In this document: positions 18,294 to 27,962 of the stretch, piece after piece
How the letters are laid out: every line of letters begins with the position of its first letter
Numbering within the stretch: position 1 is the first letter of the stretch
NCBI GenBank assembly: GCA_016715965.1
Contig: JADJXG010000001.1
Coordinates: 124,001-188,000, forward strand
Reading direction: 5' to 3'
From: Saprospiraceae bacterium
GTDB taxonomy: Bacteria > Bacteroidota > Bacteroidia > Chitinophagales > Saprospiraceae
Length of the DNA stretch: 64,000 bases
Position numbers and translations under genes: made by a program
Notes under the pieces: generated by a model
Databases searched by the model: none
Told to the model about the DNA's origin: nothing
Seen by the model: the letters and a program-made list of their open reading frames with translations, nothing else

Positions 18294-18866
18294 TTAATAT
18301 TTAACATATTTGACTTGATGAAAATGCAGCAAATCCAATGAATCCGCTTTGTAAAAGGCCAAACGCCCGAGATTCCAACCATCCACCATCAAAAAACAGG
18401 AGTGTATGGCCAAAATGAAATAGACACTATCCGGTGACATCAATTTGGTTTTCAAATCCATTTTTACATAAGGCACCATTGAGTTTGCATAATATCGATA
18501 CGGAATTGTATCCTGAATGGTCAAACTCGAAAAATCTACTCCGTAATATTGGACAGTATCTTTCACGGATCGAAATTGTCGGTAAATTTCCAATCGTTCG
18601 TTCTCAAAAACACTATCGTGTGAAAACATTTCCTGCTGCACACGAATGGTACTGTCCGGAACCTTTGTTGCGACCAGAGTTTCTAAAAATTCTTTTTTGG
18701 TTGGAATAATTTTGTCCAGAAGAACGGTGTCGTTCAACTTTATGGAATTCATTACCCAGTCTGTCATTTCCTGAGGCCCTTTGATCAGCCTATCCGGACC
18801 CTGACAAGAAGGCAAGAAAAAAAGGACAATCCCAAGCAAACAAAGAAATGATAAATTTTTAACCAT
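18294..18866 (-). CDS. First gene of exosortase operon, lipoprotein of unknown role
   Basis: The protein has 190 residues, with an N-terminal signal peptide (SFLCLLGIVLFFLPSC) and a lipobox LPSC at Cys21. The mature part is mixed alpha/beta and has no motif I recognise; it is rich in Asp and Tyr and ends HFHQVKYVKY. The stop codon is 3 nt upstream of the exosortase start. As the first gene of the operon it may be a periplasm-facing partner of the exosortase, but no function can be assigned from sequence. No clear TAnnTTTG box was found in the 137 bp upstream. Confidence 0.75.
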   Translation of the reverse strand: MVKNLSFLCLLGIVLFFLPSCQGPDRLIKGPQEMTDWVMNSIKLNDTVLLDKIIPTKKEFLETLVATKVPDSTIRVQQEMFSHDSVFENERLEIYRQFRSVKDTVQYYGVDFSSLTIQDTIPYRYYANSMVPYVKMDLKTKLMSPDSVYFILAIHSCFLMVDGWNLGRLAFYKADSLDLLHFHQVKYVKY

Positions 18867-19003
18867 AATTAAAAAGGGAAGGAAGCGCGTTCATTAATAA
18901 AACAATATTTTGCCATCCAAAGAAAATGGATCAATTGGATACAAAAAGTGATAAGGTATCCAGCTTTTTGAGCCGGAGGATCATGAGAACGAATGGAATA
19001 AAA

Positions 19004-19198
19004 TCAATCTTTCTCATTAAATAAGAACAATACATGGATCAAGTAGGCCAATATTGGCGTGGCCACCAGCATGCCGATGATATCAGAAGGTGTAAACTCT
19101 CCCCAAATGAGGTAAATTAAAATCCAACCCAAAATGGCCAATAAAAAAGCAACCCAAAATGCTTTTTCAAATTTAGATTTGTTAAATGGAAAAAACAT
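19004..19198 (-). CDS. Small two-helix membrane protein
   Basis: This 64-residue protein has a charged N-terminus (FNKSKFEKAF) and two membrane segments at about 14-31 and 39-58, ending FNEKD. It sits alone between the exosortase operon and the IPTL-tailed cargo gene, all on the minus strand. No family is recognised. Its location makes it a candidate accessory part of the sorting system, but it could equally be an unrelated small membrane protein. The hydrophobic pattern and charged ends favour a real gene over a chance reading frame. Confidence 0.55.
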   Translation of the reverse strand: MFFPFNKSKFEKAFWVAFLLAILGWILIYLIWGEFTPSDIIGMLVATPILAYLIHVLFLFNEKD

Positions 19199-19374
19199 CT
19201 TGAGTTGCTCTAATTATATTCCAGCTAAAATACCGGTTGATATATTCCGAAAATTAAATTATATATTAATTACTAGTTGGAATGAAAACTGATGGAATGC
19301 ACCATTCTTTAATAAGTACAAAACATCATAAATTCCTCAGCCATGCGAACTGAATCGCAGAGCGGAAATTGATA

Positions 19375-20214
19375 TTATGCTACTTTTCCTCTTCTTGAGA
19401 AGTTGAAAACAGTCACAACAGCAAGGGTCAACAAGACCAATCCAAAAAGGAACAAGCCCCATTGAGTCATGGTTGGTACTGGGTTTCCTCCGATCACCAA
19501 TCCACCTGCTCCTGCACAAAGATTGATGTCATATCCCAATCCGTTCATACCAAAAGCAGCAACAGCAGCACACATGGCTACCGGAGTCCAAGCCGGACAA
19601 GCAGCACCACCAAATGGTGCACCTGAATAGCGACAAGCCATCGGTACGTTACCATTCGCGGTATTGGCGGCTGGAGAAGTCATTCCCCAAAATACACGTG
19701 GGTTACCGGTACCTGCTCCTACTGGAAGTAAGCCATAGAAGCTGATCCAATAGCTAGATCCCTGAGTAAGGGTACCAGCCACCTGAGCAGGAACATCGTA
19801 TCTGGTCAATCCCAAATGAACGAAACCAACTGCAAAATCTGGTGATCTGTGGATCAAAGTACCAGGTATGTTACCTGCGCTGGTCCACAATTCAAAATTA
19901 CCTGCAATAGCAGTGAAACCCTGAACAAAAGTTGGGATTTCAATGGCACCAAGCCTGTAAGAACAGGATGGGATTACCGGCAATGTAATTCTCTGAGCCA
20001 ACACCAAAGTACCTCCCCAGTTTTGAGTGGAGTGCAATGCGTTGTTGACGTCATAAGGGTTAAACAATCTGGCGCAAGGATTGCCAGAAGCACAGGGAAC
20101 GGCCTGAGACGGGATCTGAGACGGGTCGTAAGTAGTAGAAACACCGAACTGTGCGTTCAATCCCGCAACTGTCAATGCCATTACAACTAGTAAATTGGAT
20201 AATTTTTTCATCAT
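19375..20214 (-). CDS. Secreted protein with IPTLxxWG-like C-terminal sorting signal
   Basis: From ATG 20214 the protein has 279 residues; the frame stays open further upstream but the signal peptide fixes this start (MMKKLSNLLVVMALTVAGLNAQ). The mature region is Gly/Ala/Pro-rich, probably beta-rich, with seven Cys that could form disulfides outside the cytoplasm. The tail is tripartite: NPVPTMTQWG (about 244-253), a membrane helix to about 271 and a basic end FSRRGKVA. This matches the IPTLxxWG variant of the PEP-CTERM signals used by exosortases, with V for I and M for L. It is about 1.1 kb upstream of the exosortase gene and is the only such tail in the window. The likely fate is export, cleavage near the motif by the exosortase, and surface attachment or release. 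The molecular role is unknown. Confidence 0.87.
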   Translation of the reverse strand: MMKKLSNLLVVMALTVAGLNAQFGVSTTYDPSQIPSQAVPCASGNPCARLFNPYDVNNALHSTQNWGGTLVLAQRITLPVIPSCSYRLGAIEIPTFVQGFTAIAGNFELWTSAGNIPGTLIHRSPDFAVGFVHLGLTRYDVPAQVAGTLTQGSSYWISFYGLLPVGAGTGNPRVFWGMTSPAANTANGNVPMACRYSGAPFGGAACPAWTPVAMCAAVAAFGMNGLGYDINLCAGAGGLVIGGNPVPTMTQWGLFLFGLVLLTLAVVTVFNFSRRGKVA

Positions 20215-21741
20215 GATTTGGTTTAAATATTTTAAATTAATTTTGGTTGCTTCGTTGGGTGCAACGACCAAATCACAATCAGAACTACAGCGTTCTGAGG
20301 AAGTTTTGACTGCTTTGGTAATTACACATAGATATCTCTATCTATGAGGCGAAAGTATGGCGAGTTAATAGACTAGTATATAACAGTATATGGGTATTTT
20401 TTATATTTAAACTAATAATCATGTTTAATAATATCATTTATAACTGATTACACCAATAATAAAAGTCCTAATTGCCAGTTGGTGCTAAAAAATCTTTCAT
20501 TCATTTTTCATTTTTAGAAGCTCCAATGATCGGATCCACTCAAATTCTTGCTTAATTCTACTCCAAATCAAGGACCATTTCGCCAAAAGCCGTTCCGCAT
20601 GCTTCTTCTGAATTTAAATCAAACCTACAAACTACCAAGGGTTTGTTTCATTTTTATTGCCCCACCAATAATTCTTAAAAGGAGCGCTCTTAACAGGAAC
20701 CCCCGGTTGGAAGGATGATTGTCAGATATTTAGTGGACTGGGGCCTGCTTCCTCCAAATCCTATTATATTGTTTTCAAAAAAAGAGGCTTCCCTGCCAAT
20801 TAAAACCCGGGAACTTTTAATCCTTCCCGGAAATCAAGAATTGTGCCTATCTTTTCTCCCTAACCGCTTCTTTAAGCAGTTTTGAATCATACCTTTGATG
20901 GAATAGGTGCACCCAATCGATCAAGCTTTTATTGGGTCTTTTTTGATAGGCTTCTGATATGGACGACTCCAAAACATTTGGCTCAGGTATTTGGCCAAAA
21001 AGACGTTTGTCCTATATATAAGGTATAATTTCGGCCAAATTTACAAAATTCAGCTAAAACCTTCATTTCGGATTTTTTTCAATGATTTCCGGGTCCTATC
21101 ATTAAGGCATACACCATTACAGGGATCATCTCAAATCCAGATTTGATCCCAAATTTCAATGCCTTGTATTTTCAGCCATTGGAAATAAAATAATTCTGCT
21201 TTTACTCATTGTACTTTTCAACGAATATTGAAAAACCACAGATCGAAAATATAATTCTAAGGATGAACGCCCGCAAATACAGAAGACGACTTGTCTTTTC
21301 CAGAATTTTCTGAAATATCATTTGTGATGGCTCTCGATTGGACAAATCCATTTTTAAGAAATAATAAGACCTAAGTATTGAACCCAAATGATGTGTTGGA
21401 AATACTAACGCATCTTATTTACTGAAAGCCTGTTTGTCCAAAACATTTGATAAAAGCTGAAATTCAAATCGCAATGGTTATGTTATATACCATCTAAACC
21501 CAATAATAAAACCAGCTTAAAAACAAGGTAATTTCCAAGAACTCTTTAATTATATATAAATATTTTAAATGCATATATAATTGAATATGTATAGTATATG
21601 TATTTGATTGCGTGTTGTCAACTGCATTGACATTTTATTATTAACTTTTGCCAAACGATCTTGTTATTTCAAAACGTTTCAATAATAATTTCTAAAATAT
21701 TGAAATACAAATTTTTAAGTCATTCATTTTGAAATCTTCTC
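20215..21741. other. 1.5-kb intergenic stretch without a supported gene
   Basis: This AT-rich region separates the IPTL-tailed gene (minus) from the ferredoxin gene (plus). The longest frames are short and lack start signals or family motifs. The first 150 bp are the leader of the IPTL gene. On the minus strand there is a one-mismatch -7 box TACTTTCG (20350-20357) and a small hairpin CAGAAC/GTTCTG. The part from about 20540 to 20800 is less AT-rich and could hold gene remnants on the minus strand, for example a segment reading SAPFKNYWWGNKNE that is interrupted by stops, but I cannot identify it. Confidence 0.5.
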
Positions 21742-22089
21742 ATGGCGATTATCATTACTGAAGAATGTATTAACTGCGGAGCCTGTGAGCCTGAATGCCC
21801 AAACAATGCCATCTACGAAGGGGGAATCGAATGGGCCTTTTCAGATGGCACCAGCTTGCAGGGTTTGTATCAAATGGAATCCGGTGATGAGGTGGATGTC
21901 TCACAAAAAAATGTTCCGATATCCAATGACTATTATTACATCGTTCCGGATAAATGCACGGAATGCACAGGATTCCATGAGGAGCCCCAATGTGCTGCAG
22001 TTTGTCCCGTCGATTGTTGTGTTCCGGATCCTGACCGTGTTGAAACAAAGGAGCAGTTGATGCTTAAAAAGGAAAAGTTGCATTTGTAG
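21742..22089 (+). CDS. 2[4Fe-4S] dicluster ferredoxin
   Basis: This 115-residue ferredoxin carries the first cluster motif C9-x2-C12-x2-C15-x3-C19-P. The second is C72-x2-C75-x8-C84-x3-C88-P, followed by C92/C93. The lengthened spacing CTECTGFHEEPQC between the second and third ligands is typical of the Alvin/YfhL-type low-potential ferredoxins. Between the motifs lies a loop of about 50 residues (WAFSDGTSLQG, DVSQKNV), longer than in classical clostridial forms but usual in Bacteroidota versions. It is a small soluble electron carrier; the redox partner cannot be told from context. folP follows on the same strand with its own apparent promoter. Confidence 0.93.
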   Translation: MAIIITEECINCGACEPECPNNAIYEGGIEWAFSDGTSLQGLYQMESGDEVDVSQKNVPISNDYYYIVPDKCTECTGFHEEPQCAAVCPVDCCVPDPDRVETKEQLMLKKEKLHL

Positions 22090-22159
22090 GTATTTCTTTC
22101 AAGTGGCAGGTTTTTAATCACAAGCTTGATTTTCAGTCATTAAAGTGCGCGAAATTGCA

Positions 22160-22167
22160 TACCTTTG
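22160..22167 (+). promoter_or_regulatory. -7 promoter box of folP (TACCTTTG)
   Basis: TACCTTTG matches TAnnTTTG and lies 56 bp upstream of the ATG at 22224. It falls inside a longer reading frame starting at 22155, which argues that the real folP start is 22224. Confidence 0.5.
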
Positions 22168-22223
22168 ACTTGTTTAATCCACACGAGCAAGGACCTGTAA
22201 GCCTTTCTTATAGAATATCTAAA

Positions 22224-23081
22224 ATGAATCATACCCAACAATCCATTTTTAGTTGTAGAGGAAATTTATTTACGATAAACTATCCTGCGGTAATGGGGAT
22301 CATAAACCTGACGGATGATTCATTCCATTCAGAGAGCAGGGTTCAAAAAAGAGATGACATCCTTCGTTTGGCAGAAAAACATTTGCAGGATGGCGCTCAA
22401 ATATTAGACCTTGGTGCCTCTTCTTCAAGGCCCGGATCTTTGCCGGTGGAAGAAGCCTTAGAAACGGATAAGATTCAAAATGCTGTTTTGACCATTTTAA
22501 AAGAATGGCCGGAGGCCATCATCAGTGTGGACAGTTGGCGATCCAGTGTCTGTTCTGAAGCCTTGCTTGCGGGTGCGAAAATGGTCAATGACATCTCTGC
22601 TGGAAATTTGGATCCGGAAATTCTTGTCGTGGTTGGAAAATACAGATGTCCTTACATCATGATGCACATGAAGGAGAGTCCAAGCACGATGAACCAATCT
22701 CACAATCTGGAATATCAAAATCTGACCTCTGAAATCATCCGATACTTTTCTTTAAAAATCAAAGAAATGGAGCAGTTGAACATCCACCAAATGATCATTG
22801 ATCCTGGCTTTGGTTTTAGTAAAAACTTACATCAGAATTATACTTTGCTCAGAGAATTGAATTTTTTAAAAATTATTGAAAAGCCAATTTTGGTAGGTAT
22901 CTCCAGAAAATTTATGATTCAGAAAATCATAGGTGACAGCAGCCAGAATGCACTCAATGGTACAACTGCGGCCCATATTTTGGCACTGCAACAGGGAGCG
23001 CAAATTTTAAGGGTTCACGACACAAAGGAAGCCATCGAGGCCATTGCCATTCACAATGCATTCCTTGGAAAACTAAGCTAA
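22224..23081 (+). CDS. folP: Dihydropteroate synthase
   Basis: Folate biosynthesis: this enzyme condenses p-aminobenzoate with 7,8-dihydropterin pyrophosphate to make dihydropteroate. From ATG 22224 (MNHTQQSIFSC) it has 285 residues, a normal length. Family motifs are MGIINLTDDSFHSES (usually MGIINxTPDSF), LDLGASSSRPG (usually DIGGESTRPG), the strand motifs SVDSWRS, MVNDISAG, YIMMHMK and IDPGFGFSK, and the C-terminal GISRKFMI. The second motif is slightly off consensus but keeps the SSSRPG loop. A frame extending to 22155 covers the putative promoter and is disfavoured. It is followed by the tamB gene. Confidence 0.93.
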   Translation: MNHTQQSIFSCRGNLFTINYPAVMGIINLTDDSFHSESRVQKRDDILRLAEKHLQDGAQILDLGASSSRPGSLPVEEALETDKIQNAVLTILKEWPEAIISVDSWRSSVCSEALLAGAKMVNDISAGNLDPEILVVVGKYRCPYIMMHMKESPSTMNQSHNLEYQNLTSEIIRYFSLKIKEMEQLNIHQMIIDPGFGFSKNLHQNYTLLRELNFLKIIEKPILVGISRKFMIQKIIGDSSQNALNGTTAAHILALQQGAQILRVHDTKEAIEAIAIHNAFLGKLS

Positions 23082-23141
23082 ATAAATGTTAAGGTATACC
23101 AACAGATTGATTTCAATGCGAATAGAAAGCGTTTAAGGAAG

Positions 23142-26100
23142 ATGGCGATGGATCAAAAGAAAAGAGGAAGAATCATTTTAAAAAGGCTTTGGAAGGTGAT
23201 CCGCATCTTTGGCAGTCTCTTTCTCTTAATATTGACCTTGGCCCTTATTGCATTTGCCTTGCTTTCATTGCCAGGTTTTCAAAAATGGAGTAAAGCTCAA
23301 CTTCAAATCTGGCTGGACCAACAAATTGAAAATGGAATCAGTTATTCCGATTTTGATTTCAATATCTTTCATGGGGGTAAAATAAATGATCTACTCATAC
23401 TGGATCATCACAAAGATACTTTGATATATGCCAAGGAATTGCTTTTTACCAACAGCAAATCCTTGACCTCCATCTTCAACAACGAGCTTAAAATAAACCA
23501 CATCAGCTTGAATCAATCCGTGCTTAGGATTGCCCTGTACAAAGGTGAGTGGGAAAACGGACTGGATTTGTTTATTCGACAATTTGATCGAAAAAGTAAG
23601 GAACCCAGAAAAAAGAAAAAACCATTTGAAATTGGGATCCACCATGTTCAAATCAATCAGTCTCGTCACATCAGAATCAGAGAAGATAGTGGGATCAAAG
23701 AAGAGTACTTCATTCATTCGGCCAATTTGGAAATTGGAGCGCTCATGTTGCCGGCAAATTACTTTTACTTTAAGGAAGTCCATGTCAGTCAGTCTTCAAT
23801 ACACATTCAAAAATCCAATCCCACTCCACAAGATCAATGGCCCAAAGCACCTGAAAGGGATAGTTCCATTTATTATTGTCGCAATCCATTTATCCTCTAT
23901 TTTGGAAAAATCTTAATTACTCAGAGTGATTTTCATTATAGCGACCTTTCAAATAAACTTCCAACCACATCCGGGGGATCATCCATTAACTATAAACAAT
24001 TTTCATTGCACGACATTACCACCGATGTCAGAAACTTTCAATATAGCAATCTTGAAGGTACAGGAGCAATCCAATTGTTTTCCTGCGATATCAATCAATC
24101 CAAAAAGCTGCTTGAATTATCATCAAAAAATATAAAAGTCTCCAGAACTGAAATGCAGCTGAATGATTTCAAGTTTGAGACCGAACAAAGCTTGTTAAAA
24201 GATACCCTCCATTTGTACTACACACAATACTCCGATTTTTTAACTTTCAACGATGATGTTATTTTGGATTTCAAAACCCATTCAAGTAAAATCAACGTGT
24301 CGGACATCTCCTTTTTTGTAGAATCAGCGTCCCGAAACTCTTTCTTTCAAAACAATGAAAGCCTATGTCTGAATTTGGAAGGTGAAATTGTGGGAAGAGT
24401 AAACAGCCTGAAGGGATTTGGCATTCAGGCCAGTGTAAAAGATGAATTAAAGTTTGAAGGAGATTTCAGCATTCGCAATACGACACAAAGGGGACGGGAG
24501 TTTTTGGACATTAAAATTGATCAACTAAATACTCAATTAGAATTCTTATCGCGAATCATTCCAAATCTAAAAATTCCGGATCCATTAAAAAATATAGGTT
24601 CAATTAACTACAGAGGCAACTTTACGGGATATTTTGAAGATTTTGTAAGTTATGGTAGTTTTACCAGCACACTCGGAAAAATAAATTCAGACATCCGGTT
24701 GAATTTGCGTCCTGGAATCGCCATGGCCAATTTTTCCGGAGACCTGAGATTTGATCAATTTGACCTTGGCCGTTTGTTCAAAAATGAAGATTTGGGCTAT
24801 GCCAATTTTAATACCTACATCAAGAATGGGAAGGGTCTTACCCTGCAATCCATCCACGCAGATCTGAAAGCAAACATTGCCAATCTGGGATTCAAAAAAT
24901 ACGATTACAAAAACATTGCGTTTGATGGCAACATTAGTCCAGATCATCTGAATGGTAAAATAGTGATTAAAGACAAAAATCTGGATGTTGATTTTACAGG
25001 AAAAATAAGCAACTTCCAAAAAGAACCTAACTTAAATTTTACAGCAATACTGAAGAAAGCAGATTTGAAAGAACTCAAGCTATCAGATGTAAGTATCATT
25101 GTGTCAGCGGATGTTCAGGCAGATTTCCGAAATACCTTGATTGACCATTTGGATGGAGATTTGAATTTGTCTAAAATAAGCTTCTATGATTACGGAAAAA
25201 ATAAGGTACTCTCACTGGGTGACATTTCATTTACACAACAGAGAAAAAATAAAATATTAAGCACAGAAATTAAATCCAATTTCCTCAATGCCTCCATCTC
25301 AGGAGAATACAGAACAGCCGGAGTGTACAATCAGCTCATCAGTTATTTACAAAAACATTATGGTCCATTCATTGATTTTCTGAAACCAAATGTAAAAAAC
25401 AACACAGAGCTCTATAGTTATCATGGTTACATCAAAGGACAAAACCTGTACAGGATTTTCCATTTTATGGATTGGGATGTGCAGATGGATCAATTTATGG
25501 TCGATATCAACAATGATTTTAGATCCGATTCAATATTCATGAAAATCAGCATCGACCAATTGTCACAAGGAAAAATCACCATTCCGTATATTGGTCAGAC
25601 GATTTCAGGAAATTCAAGTTTACTGACCGTGCACACAAACAGTCCGTCCATCCTTTTCAACAAAAAGGCCGTTGCGAATGAAGTTGATTTAAAAGCCATA
25701 TTCAGCAATGACCGCGCCAGGGTTCTTTTATACTCCAAAGATTCTTCCCGACTAAATACACTGTATGATCTTGGCATCAATATTCTTCTGGCTGGGAAAG
25801 ACAAATACATCAGTTTTGTGGATCCCAATGTAATCCTGCATGGCAAAAATTGGAAAATCAACGAAAGTTCCAAAATTGAAATTTACCAGACCGATTTTGA
25901 AATCAATAACTTCAGTCTTGAAGATTCCACCAGTAAAATTGAAATCGATGACAAGGGCAGACAAGGATTAAGATTGCTGTTTGTCAATTTAAATCTCAAT
26001 TCTCTAAACAGGTTTATCGGCAGTCCAACTGTGCAGTTTGAAGGATTGTTTGACAGCAGAATTGATATCAAAAATATTTACAAGTTGGAGGATATTAATG

Positions 26101-27962
26101 CCATTGTCAATATTTCAAACCTTAGAGTCAATCAAAACAATTATGGGAGGACCAAAATAGATTTTGGCTTATCAAATCCAATGGAATCTGCCAAATTGAG
26201 TTTTTCCAATCAGTACAAGGAGACCAAAGTAGAGGGAAAGGGCACTTTCAATCTTCCTTTAACCGGCAAATACAAACTTCCCAAATATGAGTTGGACCTT
26301 AATTTTAACATACATTCCTTTCCAATCTCTTTTCTGGAAAATTTTATCAGTTCCATTCAAAATACCCAGGGTAGTTTTAATGGCGAGGCCAATCTGAAAT
26401 ATAGTAACAAGAAACTTACAGCCAAAGGAGAACTTATTACCAAAGATGGTTCTACCAACATTAATTATCTCAACACGGCTATAAAATTTGACGAGCAGAA
26501 AATTATACTGGATGGAAACCAGATCATATTCAACGACATTATCCTGAGAGATGAGCTCAACAACCCCTTAAGTCTGGTGGGAATTCTTACCCACAAAAAC
26601 TTTGTAAACTATTCCATTCATGCAAACATCAATAGTCCAAAGGCTCTCATTTTAAATACTTCAAAAGGTCAAAACCCGTATTTTTATGGATATGGACTCA
26701 GTTCTGTCAACGCTGATTTTGATGGCCCTCTGGATAGATTGGATATGGGAATATCCGCCAGATCACTCAAAGGGAGTAAGTTAATCCTTCCGATCGATCA
26801 GGATCAGGTGGCTGAAGAAAATAAATTTATTCAGTTTGAAATCACAGATACCTCTTCTGAAAAGCTGCCAATAACTCCCAGACCCATTAAAGGATTAAGT
26901 CTTAATATGAACATGGATATTACAGAAGATGCTGAAATTCAAATTTTATTTGATGAAAAGACCGGTGATATTCTCAAAGGTACAGGACGTGGTAATCTGC
27001 AAATCCAATCCTTGCGAGACAATACGTTTTCTATAAAAGGCTCTTATGAGATTGAAGAGGGACAATACTTATTTACTTTGTTTAATTTTGTCAACAAGCC
27101 TTTCAAACTGAAAAGAGGAGGTACCATCCAATGGACCGGTGATCCATTGGATGCGAATATTCAAATCGAAGCTAGCTACGAAAAACTCAGTGTTTCTCCT
27201 GCTCCATTGCTCCAGGAATATACGAATTTGGATCAGGTACTTCAGCAAGAGATTAGGAATCGTACGAATGTTGATTTGACCATGTTGCTGACGGGTTCTT
27301 TGTTAAAACCAGATATTCATTTTGATCTTTCCTTTCCCGACGCCACCGGCAATTTGAAAAATCTACTCGAAAATAAACTAAGAATTCTCAGACAGAATCC
27401 AGATCAACTCAATCAGCAAGTGGCTTCGCTCATTGCATTTCGCACCTTCCTTGGAACAAATACGGGTATTGTCACCGGCTTAAGCACCACCACCATTAGC
27501 ACCATGAGTGAGTTTTTATCCAATCAATTGTCCATTTTTGTATCCAACTTACTTTCTGAAGCTTTTGAAAATGTGGACTTCATATCTGGGGTTGATTTCA
27601 ACATAAACTATGATGTGGACAAGAACCCTTTGGCAGAGACAAGACTCAATGAAGGAGAAGTGGCCTTTAGTCTGCGCCACCGTTTGTGGAACGATCAGTG
27701 GGCAGTGACCTTAGGTGGCAATTATGGATCCAATTCTCCCATCCTGGGAAATGCCTATTTTAATCCTGAAAGTGTCATTGAATGGAATACTCCGGTGCCG
27801 GGACTTAAAATGAGAATTTACTACAAAGCGGTGGAATCCCTTCAGGGCCTTCGACACAGAATAGGTGCGGGCGTGAGTCGAAGGAAAGAATTTGATTCTC
27901 TGCTTGATTTTAAGAAAGCACTCAAAAAGGAGTCACAAGAAATCCAAAAAGGCTTAAATTAA
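23142..27962 (+). CDS. tamB: TamB-like translocation/assembly module protein
   Basis: This 1606-residue envelope protein has a basic N-terminus (DQKKRGRIILKRLWK) and one membrane anchor at about 20-42. A very long repetitive beta-rich region follows, AsmA-like at its start, with many alternating short strands such as GKINDLLILDHHKDT. The last 350 residues are the TamB/DUF490 domain, including GRGNLQIQSLRDNTFSIKG and, near the end, VDFNINYDVDKNP. The family forms a hydrophobic groove across the periplasm for lipid or outer-membrane protein traffic. The stop overlaps the mutS2 start (TAATG), so the two genes are coupled. An ATG two codons in (23148) is an equally possible start. Confidence 0.92.
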   Translation: MAMDQKKRGRIILKRLWKVIRIFGSLFLLILTLALIAFALLSLPGFQKWSKAQLQIWLDQQIENGISYSDFDFNIFHGGKINDLLILDHHKDTLIYAKELLFTNSKSLTSIFNNELKINHISLNQSVLRIALYKGEWENGLDLFIRQFDRKSKEPRKKKKPFEIGIHHVQINQSRHIRIREDSGIKEEYFIHSANLEIGALMLPANYFYFKEVHVSQSSIHIQKSNPTPQDQWPKAPERDSSIYYCRNPFILYFGKILITQSDFHYSDLSNKLPTTSGGSSINYKQFSLHDITTDVRNFQYSNLEGTGAIQLFSCDINQSKKLLELSSKNIKVSRTEMQLNDFKFETEQSLLKDTLHLYYTQYSDFLTFNDDVILDFKTHSSKINVSDISFFVESASRNSFFQNNESLCLNLEGEIVGRVNSLKGFGIQASVKDELKFEGDFSIRNTTQRGREFLDIKIDQLNTQLEFLSRIIPNLKIPDPLKNIGSINYRGNFTGYFEDFVSYGSFTSTLGKINSDIRLNLRPGIAMANFSGDLRFDQFDLGRLFKNEDLGYANFNTYIKNGKGLTLQSIHADLKANIANLGFKKYDYKNIAFDGNISPDHLNGKIVIKDKNLDVDFTGKISNFQKEPNLNFTAILKKADLKELKLSDVSIIVSADVQADFRNTLIDHLDGDLNLSKISFYDYGKNKVLSLGDISFTQQRKNKILSTEIKSNFLNASISGEYRTAGVYNQLISYLQKHYGPFIDFLKPNVKNNTELYSYHGYIKGQNLYRIFHFMDWDVQMDQFMVDINNDFRSDSIFMKISIDQLSQGKITIPYIGQTISGNSSLLTVHTNSPSILFNKKAVANEVDLKAIFSNDRARVLLYSKDSSRLNTLYDLGINILLAGKDKYISFVDPNVILHGKNWKINESSKIEIYQTDFEINNFSLEDSTSKIEIDDKGRQGLRLLFVNLNLNSLNRFIGSPTVQFEGLFDSRIDIKNIYKLEDINAIVNISNLRVNQNNYGRTKIDFGLSNPMESAKLSFSNQYKETKVEGKGTFNLPLTGKYKLPKYELDLNFNIHSFPISFLENFISSIQNTQGSFNGEANLKYSNKKLTAKGELITKDGSTNINYLNTAIKFDEQKIILDGNQIIFNDIILRDELNNPLSLVGILTHKNFVNYSIHANINSPKALILNTSKGQNPYFYGYGLSSVNADFDGPLDRLDMGISARSLKGSKLILPIDQDQVAEENKFIQFEITDTSSEKLPITPRPIKGLSLNMNMDITEDAEIQILFDEKTGDILKGTGRGNLQIQSLRDNTFSIKGSYEIEEGQYLFTLFNFVNKPFKLKRGGTIQWTGDPLDANIQIEASYEKLSVSPAPLLQEYTNLDQVLQQEIRNRTNVDLTMLLTGSLLKPDIHFDLSFPDATGNLKNLLENKLRILRQNPDQLNQQVASLIAFRTFLGTNTGIVTGLSTTTISTMSEFLSNQLSIFVSNLLSEAFENVDFISGVDFNINYDVDKNPLAETRLNEGEVAFSLRHRLWNDQWAVTLGGNYGSNSPILGNAYFNPESVIEWNTPVPGLKMRIYYKAVESLQGLRHRIGAGVSRRKEFDSLLDFKKALKKESQEIQKGLN

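Noticed and set aside
20540..20800. Decayed gene on the minus strand
   Set aside because: Short protein-like stretches exist in different frames but are broken by stops and resemble no family I can name, so no pseudogene is annotated.
21202..21387. 61-codon minus-strand frame in the gene desert
   Set aside because: No start context, motif or neighbour supports it; composition matches the surrounding AT-rich DNA.
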